Source of the DNA: JBQTIY01 sp052387675
Lineage (GTDB): Bacteria; Planctomycetota; B15-G4
Length of the DNA: 64,000 nt
Assembly: GCA_052387675.1 (NCBI GenBank)
Contig: JBQTIY010000003.1
Location: 1 to 64,000, forward strand
Direction: 5' to 3'
A program made the position numbers and the translations under genes. A model generated the notes under the pieces. That model saw only the letters and a program-made list of their open reading frames with translations. It was not told where the DNA came from and ran no database searches. Below, in pieces: positions 27,201 to 35,577 of the stretch (its first letter is position 1; every line of letters begins with the position of its first letter).

Positions 27201-27701
27201 GGCGAGGTCGGCACACTGCGCCTGCGCGGGCCCGGCGTGATGCTCGGCTATCTGGACGACCCGGCCCAGCAGGAGCGCGTCCTGCGCAACGGCTGGTACG
27301 TCAGCGGCGATAACGCCAGCCTTGACGAGGATGGCTTCCTCTTCTTGGCTGATCGGGCCGCACGCGTGGGGCGGCGCGGCGGCGTGGTCGTGCCGCACGC
27401 CACGGTCGAGGAAGCCATCGCCTACGAGCTCGGGCTGCCGCAGTGTCCGCCGGTCGTGCTCGGCCGAGGCACTGCGGTGCCTGCCGTGGGCGATGACGGC
27501 GACCTTGTCGTGCTGCACCGCCGCGGCTCGCTCGATCCTTTGCGCGTCGTGGAGGGACTGCGTCGGCGTGGGCTGCCGCCGGCCTGGATTCCACGAGTCG
27601 AGGACTTCGTACCGGTGGACGAAATCCCGCTCCTGCCTTCCGGCACGGTGGACTACCGAGAACTTGCGCGCCTCGCCGCGGCCCAGCCGCGCGCGAACTG
27701 A
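24216..27701 (+). CDS. LplT-PlsC-acyl-ACP/CoA ligase fusion (Aas-type lysophospholipid repair)
   Basis: 1161 residues in three parts. Residues about 1-415 are a 12-helix MFS transporter like LplT (FLSTQFLGAFNDNAYKFLL). Residues about 430-620 are a PlsC acyltransferase: NHVSWIDWL gives the H-x4-D catalytic pair near 448, and FAEGTVTR follows. Residues about 650-1161 are an AMP-binding ligase with SAGSTGQPK near 803, YTATECA near 941 and SGDNASLDEDG near 1030. In E. coli, LplT imports lysophosphatidylethanolamine and Aas re-acylates it; this protein would do both. The C-terminal catalytic lysine normally in a SGK motif is replaced: the sequence reads LPSGTVDYREL. Adenylation may therefore be weak or lost. 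Confidence 0.92.
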   Translation: MQSPAPGPPMLGLKTAGFRAFLSTQFLGAFNDNAYKFLLISHLTAWAAGDLERIGESTGIAQGAFALPFVVLAGWAGSVADRFRKSTVFIWAKIAEIAIMVGAVIAFRLDHGQALVAVLFLMGTQSTFFGPAKYGYLGERVAPGDLSRANGVVNMTTFAAIIFGQITGGLLYDLFPGNLAVAAMFLVAVAVAGTLTSLGIPRSEVANPGGRLLNPFPELLQTWREVRGQRALLYTVLGIGHFYLLAALLQLTLFSYAELMLNTTKTGAGAFVAIALAGIASGSLLASRWSERKVELGLVPLGALGMSAFLFLLGLIPKGGSAWQANLCVLFMGVGGGLFIVPLMSNLQLLAPAQAKGRFLAFGNMVSFIGIFLSAGVVWALGQAGLDPGQQALAIALFTAGGTVVSLILLPEAFLRLCAWLLAHSLYRIRVLHGERVPETGGALLVANHVSWIDWLVIAATTRRRVSFLIYRHYYDWWALRWFFRIAGCVPIASGDAPEVVAASLEEATRRIEGGDLVVIFAEGTVTRTGHLQSIRRGYQRIAQDRGITIIPVHLDGLWGSVFSHEGGGLLRKLPRAIPYPVTVSFGEPLPARAEPWQLRAGIQFLSSEAWAARQEERLPLHLALLRQHRRGLRRVFAERGRPTLSRGALVARALALRDALALKLGPARNVGVLVPHGQDAALCTLAVLYAGRVPVPLGATMLTGDLSEAVRRAGIDTLLCDARSSAAASAAAAGASGPGRAPVRIIDAGALASVVARAPWRWGVWRWRLSNLLLPYALVEPLVMGGERSARRAMNAPAVLLFSAGSTGQPKIVVLSHHNVLSNVDGLHEVLDLRPDDRILGLLPFSTALGFAHMLWTPLLTECGVVWTPDPLDAREVGQTVAQRRATIMFATPRLLERYVSAVRPDRFGSLRLVIASGERLLPLLRDAFQERFGLPPLEAYTATECASLIALNTPDVRGPGVFQRGARHGSVGHPLPGVAVEVVDPSTLALLPHGEVGTLRLRGPGVMLGYLDDPAQQERVLRNGWYVSGDNASLDEDGFLFLADRAARVGRRGGVVVPHATVEEAIAYELGLPQCPPVVLGRGTAVPAVGDDGDLVVLHRRGSLDPLRVVEGLRRRGLPPAWIPRVEDFVPVDEIPLLPSGTVDYRELARLAAAQPRAN

Positions 27702-27702
27702 C

Positions 27703-27972
27703 TCAGAAGAACCAGAAGCGGCGCTTCTTCTGCGAAAGTTCCTTAAGCACCATTTCGGCGGCGCCCAGATAGTCCTTGGCGCAGGGGTGGCAGCCGCTAT
27801 TGCAGCAGTGCATCGAGCGCGGATCGGTCTCGCCGCTCACGAGCTTGAGCACCGCATGGTCGAACCAGTCCTCCATGCCGTGCTTGCGCAGGGCCCGCGC
27901 CAGGGCCGCGGGGAGGCGCGGATCCTGGAGCAAGTGCGCGCGCGGTGCAGTGGGTTTGGCGGGTGCGGTCAT
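27703..27972 (-). CDS. Small cysteine-rich protein, oxidoreductase-like domain
   Basis: 89 residues. The centre carries CCNSGCHPCAKDYLGAAE, which resembles the C-C-x-S-G-C-x-x-C pattern of the short oxidoreductase-like domain found in mitochondrial and bacterial proteins. The tail ends in basic and aromatic residues (KKRRFWFF). The four cysteines could bind metal or undergo redox chemistry. It converges on the LplT-Aas gene with one base between stops. The assignment rests on one motif, so the family name is tentative. Confidence 0.7.
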   Translation of the reverse strand: MTAPAKPTAPRAHLLQDPRLPAALARALRKHGMEDWFDHAVLKLVSGETDPRSMHCCNSGCHPCAKDYLGAAEMVLKELSQKKRRFWFF

Positions 27973-28016
27973 GAGGGGGCGCCAGTCTAGCAGCGGTTTC
28001 AGACATACTGGGCGCC

Positions 28017-28826
28017 ATGAAACTCCTCCTGCTGCTCCTGATTGTGGTCTTCCTCGTGCAAGTGGCCTGCCAGACCGTGCCCGGCACCGGCCGCTCGCAG
28101 TTCAATGTCATCCCGCTGGGTGTCGAGACTGATCTCGGCGCGCAGTCTTTCGCTCAGATCCTGGCCAGCGAGAAGCTCGTGCGCAGCGGGCCGCAGTACG
28201 AAATGGTCAAGCGCGTCGGCGAGCGGGTGGGGGCCGCGGCCAAGCGGCTGCACGCCGAACCGGCCGCCGGCTTCACCTTTGAGATCGTGCTCATCGACGA
28301 GGCGCAGACGGTCAATGCCTTCTGTCTGCCCGGCGGCAAGATGGCCGTGTACAGCGGCCTGCTGCCGGTGACCCAGGACGAGAACGCGCTGGCCGCGGTG
28401 GTGGGCCACGAAGTGGCGCACGCCGTGGCGCGCCACGGCGGCGAGCGCATGACGCAGGGCGTCGTCTTCGATCTCGCCATGGGCATCGCCGAGATCAAAG
28501 TGAAGGATCTGCCGCCCGCCAAGCAGGACAGCCTGCTGCAGGCTCTCTCCGGCATCGGCACTTACGGCGTGATTCTGCCCTTCTCGCGCTCGCACGAGTC
28601 GGAGGCTGACGAGATCGGACTCTTCCTCGCGGCAGAGGCCGGTTACGACCCGCGCGCGGCTGTCGCGCTCTGGCAGCGCATGGCCGCGGCTTCAAAGAGC
28701 GTGAGCAAGCCGCCGGAGTTTCTGTCCACGCACCCCAGCGAAGCCACGCGCATCGAGCGCCTGCAAGAACTCATGCCGAGGGCCATTCCGATCTACGAAG
28801 CCGCCAAGGCCGGCGCTCAGCGCTGA
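28017..28826 (+). CDS. M48 family metallopeptidase, lipoprotein
   Basis: 269 residues. N-terminal hydrophobic segment followed by a cysteine (LVQVAC) suggests lipidation. Zinc motif HEVAH in AAVVGHEVAHAVARHGG near residue 131, and the third ligand glutamate in SHESEADEIGL near residue 195. A C-terminal STHPSEATRIERLQ is typical of the BepA/LoiP/YcaL group, which degrades misfolded outer-membrane proteins in the periplasm. Full length for the family. Its last 10 bases overlap the end of the opposite-strand gene. Confidence 0.93.
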   Translation: MKLLLLLLIVVFLVQVACQTVPGTGRSQFNVIPLGVETDLGAQSFAQILASEKLVRSGPQYEMVKRVGERVGAAAKRLHAEPAAGFTFEIVLIDEAQTVNAFCLPGGKMAVYSGLLPVTQDENALAAVVGHEVAHAVARHGGERMTQGVVFDLAMGIAEIKVKDLPPAKQDSLLQALSGIGTYGVILPFSRSHESEADEIGLFLAAEAGYDPRAAVALWQRMAAASKSVSKPPEFLSTHPSEATRIERLQELMPRAIPIYEAAKAGAQR

Positions 28827-30907
28827 GCGTCGCCCGGGCGCGGGCCCTCGCCCGGCTCGCGCGAATAGATCGGCCCGTCGCTCTCGGGCATGGGCACGTC
28901 GAGCAGACGCCAGTGGTCGCCGGCGTTCTCTGAGATCCAGGCTCCGTCGTAGCTGCCCACGAGCAGCGTGCGGTCTTCGCGGAAGGTCGGCGAGATTTCC
29001 AGCCAGACCACCAGGCGCGGTCCGCCCGAAACCGGCTTCCAGTGCAGGCCGCCGTCGTGCGTCACATGCACCGTGCCGTTGGGCGGCCCGGCGAAGGCCA
29101 GGCCATCGCTGGCGAAGTCGGGCGAGAGGCGCAGCATCTGGATGCGCAGGCCGTCCATGCCGCCCATGCGACGCTCCCAGGTGAGCCCGCCATCGCGCGA
29201 GAGGTAGGCGCCGCTGGCGCGCGCCGCGGCCATGACGATGTCGGGCTCGCCCGGCAGGCCGGGGGCCAGCGCCACGCTGTTGGCGGCATCGGTGCCAAAG
29301 CTCTGCACCGGCTCAAAGGTGCAGCCGCGGTCCTCAGAGCGCATGACGCCGGTGGGAGTGGCCACCCAGAGCACGCCGCTCTGGGACCAGTCGCTGGCGA
29401 AGGCCATGTCCCAGACCGTGCGGATGTTCGTGTCGGTCCAGGCGCCGCCGCGATCGGTGGTGAAGACAAAGCGATTCTTGGGCAGGCCGGCATCGGAGGC
29501 GATGTGCGCGAAGGCGCGGCCCGAGGTCTGCCAGTCGGGAGCGAAGCCGAGCACGCGCGCAAAACCCTTGCCCGCCAGCGTGACCTTAGGCGCTGTGCCC
29601 GCGTCGCTGCCGATCAGGAAGCGGTTGGGCGTGCCGATGAGCAGCGCGCGCTCGCCGGCGGCGCTCGGCGCCACCGCGATGCCGTCGGGGAAATCCCAGT
29701 CGAGCGTGTCGAGGCGCGTGAAGTTCTCGCCGCGATCGCAGCTCTGCAGCAAGCCCGAGCCGTAGGTGGAGAGCCACAGGCAGCCGTCGCGCGCGAAGTC
29801 CGGCGAGAGCGCCACGTTGCGCACGAGGCGCGGGTGCAGCACGTTGAGCCAGCGCCAGGTTGTGCCGCCGTCAGTGGAAACGTGCAGCCCTTCGAAGGTG
29901 CAGGCGTAGACCGTGCGGTCTTGCGCGAAGCTGGGCGAAGGCATCGTGCCCAGGTGATGCTCCTTGGTCTGGTTGGAGGGCGTGCGGAAGCCGTCATGGC
30001 GTGCGCTCCAGTTGCCGTCGCGGCCGCGCACGAGCAGGCCGTGCTGCGCCGTGGAGGCGAAGAGCACCGGCGTGCCGTCGGCTTCTTGCGCCTGGCTGAG
30101 GTGCAGCACATTGGCGCCCTCCGTGCCCGTGCCGTCCTGCACCCAGCCGAAACCGTGGTGATCGGTGCGCCACACGCCGCGGTCCTTCAGCGCAAACCAG
30201 AGCGGCGCGCCGCGGCCCGCGTTCTGGTGCACTTCCACGGCCTGCAGCACAGTGTCCTTGGGCGCGGGGATGCTCTCGAACTTCTCACCGCCGTCCAGGG
30301 CGACGAGCACCTGAGAGGTGTCGGTGATGGCGACGAGCAGACCCTCGCGCAGCCAGTCGTACTTCACGACGCCTCCCGCGGCCGGCAGTTCGAGGCGCTG
30401 CCAGGTCTCGCCGCGGTCGTACGAGGCCCACTGACCCGCGCGCCGCGTGCCCGCCACGAGGTTGCTGTTGCCGGGGAAGTCGGGCTCCACGGCCAGCGTC
30501 ACGACTTCCTTCATGTCGGGCGGCGTGGGCACCGGCTGCCAGTGGTCGCCGCCATCGCGGCTCACGTAGAGCGCGCCCAGGTCGGTGCACCACAGCGTGC
30601 GATCGCGCGCGAAGCCCGGCGAGACCGTGAGGAACTGCACGTAACCGGCCGGCAGCCCGCTGTTGATGGTCTGCCAGCTCTCGCCGCCGTCGCGCGAGCG
30701 CAGCAGCAGCGTGAAGCGCGGCACGGAGATGAAGAGCGTGCGGTCGGCGGCGAAGTTGGGCGAGATGGCCCAGGCCTCGATGACATCGTGCGGTGAGTGG
30801 AGCGCCGGGGCCGGCGCGGCGAGTTGGCCCAGCGCACAGAGCGTCAGGACCAGAGCCCGGGCCGCAGAGCGCGCCGAGCAAGCGAAAGTGGGGCGTGAGG
30901 GTTGCAT
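28817..30907 (-). CDS. Secreted BNR/Asp-box repeat (sortilin-like) beta-propeller protein
   Basis: 696 residues from ATG 30907, where a signal peptide (AARALVLTLCALGQLAAPAPA) begins. Many repeats of the type S-x-DGG-x-TW are spread along the protein: SRDGGESWQTIN, SRDGGDHWQPV, STDGGTTWRWLN, TTDRGGAWTDTN and SRDGGLTWERRM. They alternate with FARDRTLW-like strands. This is the BNR/VPS10-like propeller architecture of photosynthesis-assembly Ycf48 relatives and sialidase-like proteins; no glycosidase active site is seen. Likely extracellular or periplasmic. Function unknown. Confidence 0.88.
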   Translation of the reverse strand: MQPSRPTFACSARSAARALVLTLCALGQLAAPAPALHSPHDVIEAWAISPNFAADRTLFISVPRFTLLLRSRDGGESWQTINSGLPAGYVQFLTVSPGFARDRTLWCTDLGALYVSRDGGDHWQPVPTPPDMKEVVTLAVEPDFPGNSNLVAGTRRAGQWASYDRGETWQRLELPAAGGVVKYDWLREGLLVAITDTSQVLVALDGGEKFESIPAPKDTVLQAVEVHQNAGRGAPLWFALKDRGVWRTDHHGFGWVQDGTGTEGANVLHLSQAQEADGTPVLFASTAQHGLLVRGRDGNWSARHDGFRTPSNQTKEHHLGTMPSPSFAQDRTVYACTFEGLHVSTDGGTTWRWLNVLHPRLVRNVALSPDFARDGCLWLSTYGSGLLQSCDRGENFTRLDTLDWDFPDGIAVAPSAAGERALLIGTPNRFLIGSDAGTAPKVTLAGKGFARVLGFAPDWQTSGRAFAHIASDAGLPKNRFVFTTDRGGAWTDTNIRTVWDMAFASDWSQSGVLWVATPTGVMRSEDRGCTFEPVQSFGTDAANSVALAPGLPGEPDIVMAAARASGAYLSRDGGLTWERRMGGMDGLRIQMLRLSPDFASDGLAFAGPPNGTVHVTHDGGLHWKPVSGGPRLVVWLEISPTFREDRTLLVGSYDGAWISENAGDHWRLLDVPMPESDGPIYSREPGEGPRPGDAQR

Positions 30908-30981
30908 GCCGCCATGATCGTGGCGGAGGCCGAAGTTTGCCAGAGGGTGATTGCTACGCCGTCGCTGCCGCGGGAGATTTC

Positions 30982-33900
30982 TCAGCGAGCGGGCAGCAGG
31001 TCGGGGCCCGGCGTGAAACCGCCGCCGCCGGGCGTGAGCAGGCGCAGAACATTGGCCTGCAGGTCTTCTGCGCCGCACGCGCCGGCGCTCGCGCCGCGCT
31101 CAGGCCGGCCGGCCACCAGGCCAAAGGGCACCGTGCTGCGCCGCTCGGCCAGCACCGACACGGAGACTGGCCGCAGGAAGTGCAGCTCGCGGACCACGCC
31201 GTCGCCGCCACGCCAGGTGCCCGCGCCGCCGCTGCCGCGCCGGATCGAGAACTCGCGCACCCAGACGGGCAGGCGCCGCTCGAGAATCTCCACGTCGGTG
31301 AGGCGCGTATTCGTCATGTGCGTGTGCACCGCACTCGCGCCGTCAAAGCCGGGGCCGGCCCCGGCGCCGCCGCAGACCGTCTCGTAGTAGGCAAAGCCCT
31401 CGCGCTCGGGCCCGCTGGTGGCCGTGGGGTCACCCGGCGCGCCGAAACTCACGTTGTTCATCGTGCCCTGCGAGGCGGCCAGCAGTCCCAGTGCGCCGTA
31501 GAGCAGGTCAACGAGCCGCTGGCTGGTCTCCACGTTGCCGCCGCACACCGCCGCGGGCCAGAGCGGATCGAGCAGGCTGCCCGGCGGCACGCGAATCTCC
31601 AGCGGGCGCAGACAGCCGGCGTTGAGCGGGATCGGCCGCGCGGCGAGGGTGCGAAAAACGTAGAGCACGGCAGCGACGACGACGGCGCGCGGCGCGTTGC
31701 GATTGCCGGCGTGCTGAGGGCCGCAGCCGGTGAAGTCGATGAGCGCGCGCGGGCCGGCCTGTGCGTGGGCGGCGTGCAAGGTCACGGTGACGGCCAGGGG
31801 CGTGCCGTCGTCGAGCGTGTCCTCGCAGTGGAAGCGGGCTGTGCTGCGGCCGGCCAGCAGCGTGCTCAGCACATCCTCCATGACGGCCGCGCCGTGCTCC
31901 TGCACGCGTTCCATCCACGCGGCGACGACACGAGCGCCCAGCTCTTCGCAGAGGGCGTGCAGCCGCGCCACGCCGGCGGCATTGCTGGCCACCTGCGCGC
32001 GCAGGTCGGCGAGGCGCTCTCCCAAGCCGCGCGTGCCGGCCCTTGCGAGCAGCGCAGACACCTCCTCCGTGAGCAGCTCGCCCTCGCGCGCCAGCAGCAG
32101 ATTGCTGAGCAGCGCTCCCTCGGCCTCGATGTGGCGCGAATCGGCCGGCATCGAGCCGGGCGTGGGGCCGCCGACATCGGCGTGATGCCCGCGATTGGCC
32201 ACGAGGAAGGCCAGCTTCCCGTCGCGAAACACGGGGGTCATCACGGTGAGGTCGGGCAGATGGCTGCCGCCGTGGTAAGGGTCATTGCTCAGCCAAGCGT
32301 CACCGTGGCGCAGCCGGTCGCCGCGCTGCTCAAGAAGCGCGCGCACCGTCTCGCCCATGGCGCCAAGATGCACCGGCACGTGCGGCGCATTGGCCACCAG
32401 CCGCCCTTGGCCGTCGAAGAGCGCGCAAGAGAAGTCGAGGCGTTCCTTAATGTTCACGCTGTGGGCCGAGCGCCGCAGTTGTTCGCCCATTTCGGCGGCG
32501 ATGCTCATGAAGCGCGCCGAGAGGATCTGCAGGCCCACCGGGTCGTCGGCGAGCGCGAGCGGGGCCGGCGGGGAGGCGCGCCGCAGATGCAGCCAGTGCT
32601 GGGCATCGTGCTCGGCCACCCAGCCCGGCGCCAGCCAGGTGGTGGCGTGGTCCTCCACGAGCAGCGCCGGGCCGTGCAGACGCTCGCCGGGGCGCAGTTC
32701 GCTGCGGCGGCGCACGAGCGGCGGGCCGGCTGCTGCTGGAGACCTCGCCTGGACGGACTGCGCCTCGGCTAGCCGCGCAGGGACTGCCTGCACTCTTGTC
32801 CGTGAAGGCGCGCGCGACTCCATGCGGACGGCGCCCAGGGCCGGCGCCGCGCCGACTGCCTCCACGCGCGTGGCCGCCAGCTCGATGGCGCAGCCGGGCA
32901 GCTCGAAGCCGAATTCCGCGCGATGGCGCGCCCGGAACTCGCGCTCCCATGGGCGCTCGGCGCGCGCTTCGGCGTGGGCCGCGTCACCGGCCTCCTCGCC
33001 GGCTTCGTGCCACGCTTGCTGCCAGGGCAAGTTGAGCACGTGGTCGGCGCCGGCATAGCGCACATCGAGGCTGCGCAGAAGCTGCGGCGCGGCCACGCCC
33101 TGGGCGATGAGTGCCGCACGCGCCTCGGCCTCCGGAAACTGCGGGCGGCGCGTGGCCGGGTCCTGCACGGCGCGCACCTCGTGATGAGTGAGGGGCGCGA
33201 GGAGCAGACCGAAGGCCGAAAAGACGCCGGCCAGCGGATGAATGACCACGTGCGCGATGCCGAGCCGCTCGGCGAGTGCGCAGGCGTGCAAGCCGCCCGC
33301 GCCGCCGAAGCAGCACAGGGCCTCTTGGCGCGGGTCGTGTCCGCGCGCCACGCTCACCCCGCGAATCGCAGCGGCCATGGTCTCGTCGGCCACGGCGATG
33401 AAGCCGGCCGCGGCCTGCTCGGGTTCGCCAAAGGCCGAGAGGGCGCGCCGCGCTGCGGTGACATCGAGCGGCAGATGCGGAAAGTGTTCGGGACGCAGGC
33501 GGCCGAGCACGAGCTGCGCATCGGTGAGCGTGGCCGGCCCGCCGCGGCCGTAGCAGGCCGGCCCGGGATCGGCACCGGCGCTCTGCGGGCCCACGAGAAA
33601 GCAGCCGTCCACGAGGCGCAGCAGCGAGCCGCCGCCCGCCGCGACACTCACCAAGTCCACGGTGGGCGCGCGCACACTTTGCCCGGCCATCTCGGTGACG
33701 AAGCGGCGCGTCGCGGCAGGAGCGCAGCGGCAGACATCCGTGGACGTGCCGCCCATGTCCAGGCCAATGACGGCTGGCAGGCCCAGCGTGCGCGCCACAT
33801 GCTCCAGCGCGAGAGCGCCGCCGGCCGGCCCGGAGAGCAGCGCATTCTTGCCGCGCGCGCGCCCGGCCGTGACGAGTCCGCCGTCGGACTGCATGAAGCG

Positions 33901-34656
33901 CAGGCTCGTGCCCTGCGCCGCGGCCGCCCCGACGCCGGCCAGGTAGCCGCGCAGCAGCGGCGTGAGGAAGGCCTCGGTGACGGCCGTCTGGCCGCGCGCC
34001 ACCGCGCCGATCTCCGGCGAGATCTCATGGCTCAAGGTGACGTGCGCAAAGCCGGCCTCCCGGGCGAGCTCCGCCACGAGGAGTTCGTGCTCCGGCCGCA
34101 GCCAGGAATGCAGCAGCAGGATGGCCACGGAGCTGAGACCCGCCGCGCGCGCGGCGAGCAGCCCGGCGCGGATCTTGGCCGGGTGTGGCGCGCGCAACAC
34201 CGTGCCATCGGCCAGCACGCGTTCGTCGATCTCGAGCACGCGCTCATGCAGCAGCGGCGGCTTCTCGATGCGCAGCGCGAACAGCTCCGGGCGCTGCTGC
34301 GTGCCGATCTCGAGTAGGTCGGCAAAGCCCCTGGTCGTGATGAGCAGCACGCGCTCGCCGCGGCGCTCAAGCAGGGCATTGGTGGCCACGGTGGTGCCGA
34401 CGCGGACTTCGCGCGGTTCGGTGCACTCGTCACGAAAGTTCAGCCAGGGATCGTGCAGCGCCACGACGGTGGCGTCCTGGCCGCCGGGCTGCTGCGTGAG
34501 CAGTTTGGCCACGCGCAGCCGGCCGTCAGGGGCCAGAGCCACGACATCCGTGAAGGTGCCGCCGCGATCCACGCCGAGCCGCACGCCGCCCCGCCCGGCG
34601 TCACTGCGGCTGTTGCCGACTTGCCGCCGATCGCCAGGCGTGGCTGCGTCGCTCAT
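30982..34656 (-). CDS. Hydantoinase A/B fusion (5-oxoprolinase-like)
   Basis: 1224 residues; both hydantoinase/oxoprolinase halves in one chain, like eukaryotic 5-oxoprolinase. The HyuA half (about 24-690) has the actin-like ATPase start VRLGVDRGGTFTDVV and GLDMGGTSTDVC. The HyuB half (about 700-1220) opens DPVGLQILSARFMSIAAEMG and contains SNDPYHGGSHLPDL and HHADVGG. The enzymes hydrolyse 5-oxoproline or hydantoins using ATP. The ATG at 34656 overlaps the stop of the apaH gene in an ATGA, so the two are translationally coupled. The chain is full length, with no defects seen. Confidence 0.93.
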   Translation of the reverse strand: MSDAATPGDRRQVGNSRSDAGRGGVRLGVDRGGTFTDVVALAPDGRLRVAKLLTQQPGGQDATVVALHDPWLNFRDECTEPREVRVGTTVATNALLERRGERVLLITTRGFADLLEIGTQQRPELFALRIEKPPLLHERVLEIDERVLADGTVLRAPHPAKIRAGLLAARAAGLSSVAILLLHSWLRPEHELLVAELAREAGFAHVTLSHEISPEIGAVARGQTAVTEAFLTPLLRGYLAGVGAAAAQGTSLRFMQSDGGLVTAGRARGKNALLSGPAGGALALEHVARTLGLPAVIGLDMGGTSTDVCRCAPAATRRFVTEMAGQSVRAPTVDLVSVAAGGGSLLRLVDGCFLVGPQSAGADPGPACYGRGGPATLTDAQLVLGRLRPEHFPHLPLDVTAARRALSAFGEPEQAAAGFIAVADETMAAAIRGVSVARGHDPRQEALCCFGGAGGLHACALAERLGIAHVVIHPLAGVFSAFGLLLAPLTHHEVRAVQDPATRRPQFPEAEARAALIAQGVAAPQLLRSLDVRYAGADHVLNLPWQQAWHEAGEEAGDAAHAEARAERPWEREFRARHRAEFGFELPGCAIELAATRVEAVGAAPALGAVRMESRAPSRTRVQAVPARLAEAQSVQARSPAAAGPPLVRRRSELRPGERLHGPALLVEDHATTWLAPGWVAEHDAQHWLHLRRASPPAPLALADDPVGLQILSARFMSIAAEMGEQLRRSAHSVNIKERLDFSCALFDGQGRLVANAPHVPVHLGAMGETVRALLEQRGDRLRHGDAWLSNDPYHGGSHLPDLTVMTPVFRDGKLAFLVANRGHHADVGGPTPGSMPADSRHIEAEGALLSNLLLAREGELLTEEVSALLARAGTRGLGERLADLRAQVASNAAGVARLHALCEELGARVVAAWMERVQEHGAAVMEDVLSTLLAGRSTARFHCEDTLDDGTPLAVTVTLHAAHAQAGPRALIDFTGCGPQHAGNRNAPRAVVVAAVLYVFRTLAARPIPLNAGCLRPLEIRVPPGSLLDPLWPAAVCGGNVETSQRLVDLLYGALGLLAASQGTMNNVSFGAPGDPTATSGPEREGFAYYETVCGGAGAGPGFDGASAVHTHMTNTRLTDVEILERRLPVWVREFSIRRGSGGAGTWRGGDGVVRELHFLRPVSVSVLAERRSTVPFGLVAGRPERGASAGACGAEDLQANVLRLLTPGGGGFTPGPDLLPAR

Positions 34657-35567
34657 GCGCGCTCCGCGTTGGGCTCCTGGAAGACGGCGCGCTCTTCCGG
34701 GCGGTCGGACAGGCGCACGGCGGTGAGCGGCCCGCCCCAGACGCAGGCGCTGTCGAGGCACAGCACGTTGTCCGTCAGATGCAGGCCGAGCGCGGCCCAG
34801 TGCCCGCAGACAATGACGTGGTCGGCGGCGGCGCGCTGCGGCGCCTCAAACCAAGGCGCGCTGCCGGGCGGCGCCTCTCGCGGCGGGCCCTTGAAGCTCA
34901 GCACGAGCTGGCCGCTCTTGCGCACAGCGCGCAGGCGCGTCAGCGCTGCGGCCACGGCCGAGGAGCGCGCCGCGCCGCGCAGACTCTCCTTCCAAAGCTT
35001 GGGCGTGGGCACTTTGAGATCGGCCGCGGCCTTGTGCCAGCGCGGCCCGGCCAGTTCGGCCTGCAGCGGAGCGGCCCGCTCCACGGCCTGAGCCACGCTC
35101 CAATCTGGCGGCAGGCCCGCGTGCACCAGCACATGCGGCCGCATGGGAGCCCGGCCCGAGGCGCTGCCCAGTCCCGACGCGCTGCCCACGTTCGGCGCGA
35201 CGTGGATCAGCGGCTGTCGCCGCAGCCAGTCGATGAGGGCCGGCCGGTCGGGCGCGGCGAGCACTTCGTCGAGTGTGTCGCCCGGCTTGGGCTCGGCCGC
35301 GCCGGCCGCGCAGGCGAGCAAGTGCAGATCATGATTGCCCAGCACGCAGACCAAGCGCTCCCCGAGCGCATCGGCACGCCCGCTGGTGGCCTGATCCAGC
35401 GCCCAGCGCAGCACGGCCAGCGAGCGCGGACCGCGGTTCACGAGGTCGCCCACGAGCCACAGCGCATCGCGGGCCGGATCGAAACCGGCCTGTTTCCGAA
35501 GCCGCAGCAGCAGCCGCTGGAACGTGCGCTCGCAGCCTTGGATGTCGCCGATTGCGTATGTCACCAT
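34653..35567 (-). CDS. apaH: Symmetrical bis(5'-nucleosyl)-tetraphosphatase-like phosphoesterase
   Basis: 304 residues from ATG 35567, giving the family N-terminus TYAIGDIQGC. Metallophosphoesterase motifs follow: GDIQG, LVGDLVNRGPRS and VLGNHDLHLL, then VCGHWAALG. ApaH cleaves Ap4A-type dinucleotides to two ADP and also decaps RNA. Two substitutions relative to the classic motifs (Q in GDIQG, N in VNRG) are common in ApaH. ATG 35579 is an alternative start four codons upstream. It is coupled to the hydantoinase gene and divergent from ppx, with very little space between starts. Confidence 0.9.
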   Translation of the reverse strand: MVTYAIGDIQGCERTFQRLLLRLRKQAGFDPARDALWLVGDLVNRGPRSLAVLRWALDQATSGRADALGERLVCVLGNHDLHLLACAAGAAEPKPGDTLDEVLAAPDRPALIDWLRRQPLIHVAPNVGSASGLGSASGRAPMRPHVLVHAGLPPDWSVAQAVERAAPLQAELAGPRWHKAAADLKVPTPKLWKESLRGAARSSAVAAALTRLRAVRKSGQLVLSFKGPPREAPPGSAPWFEAPQRAAADHVIVCGHWAALGLHLTDNVLCLDSACVWGGPLTAVRLSDRPEERAVFQEPNAERA

Positions 35568-35577
35568 CGCCGCTCGC

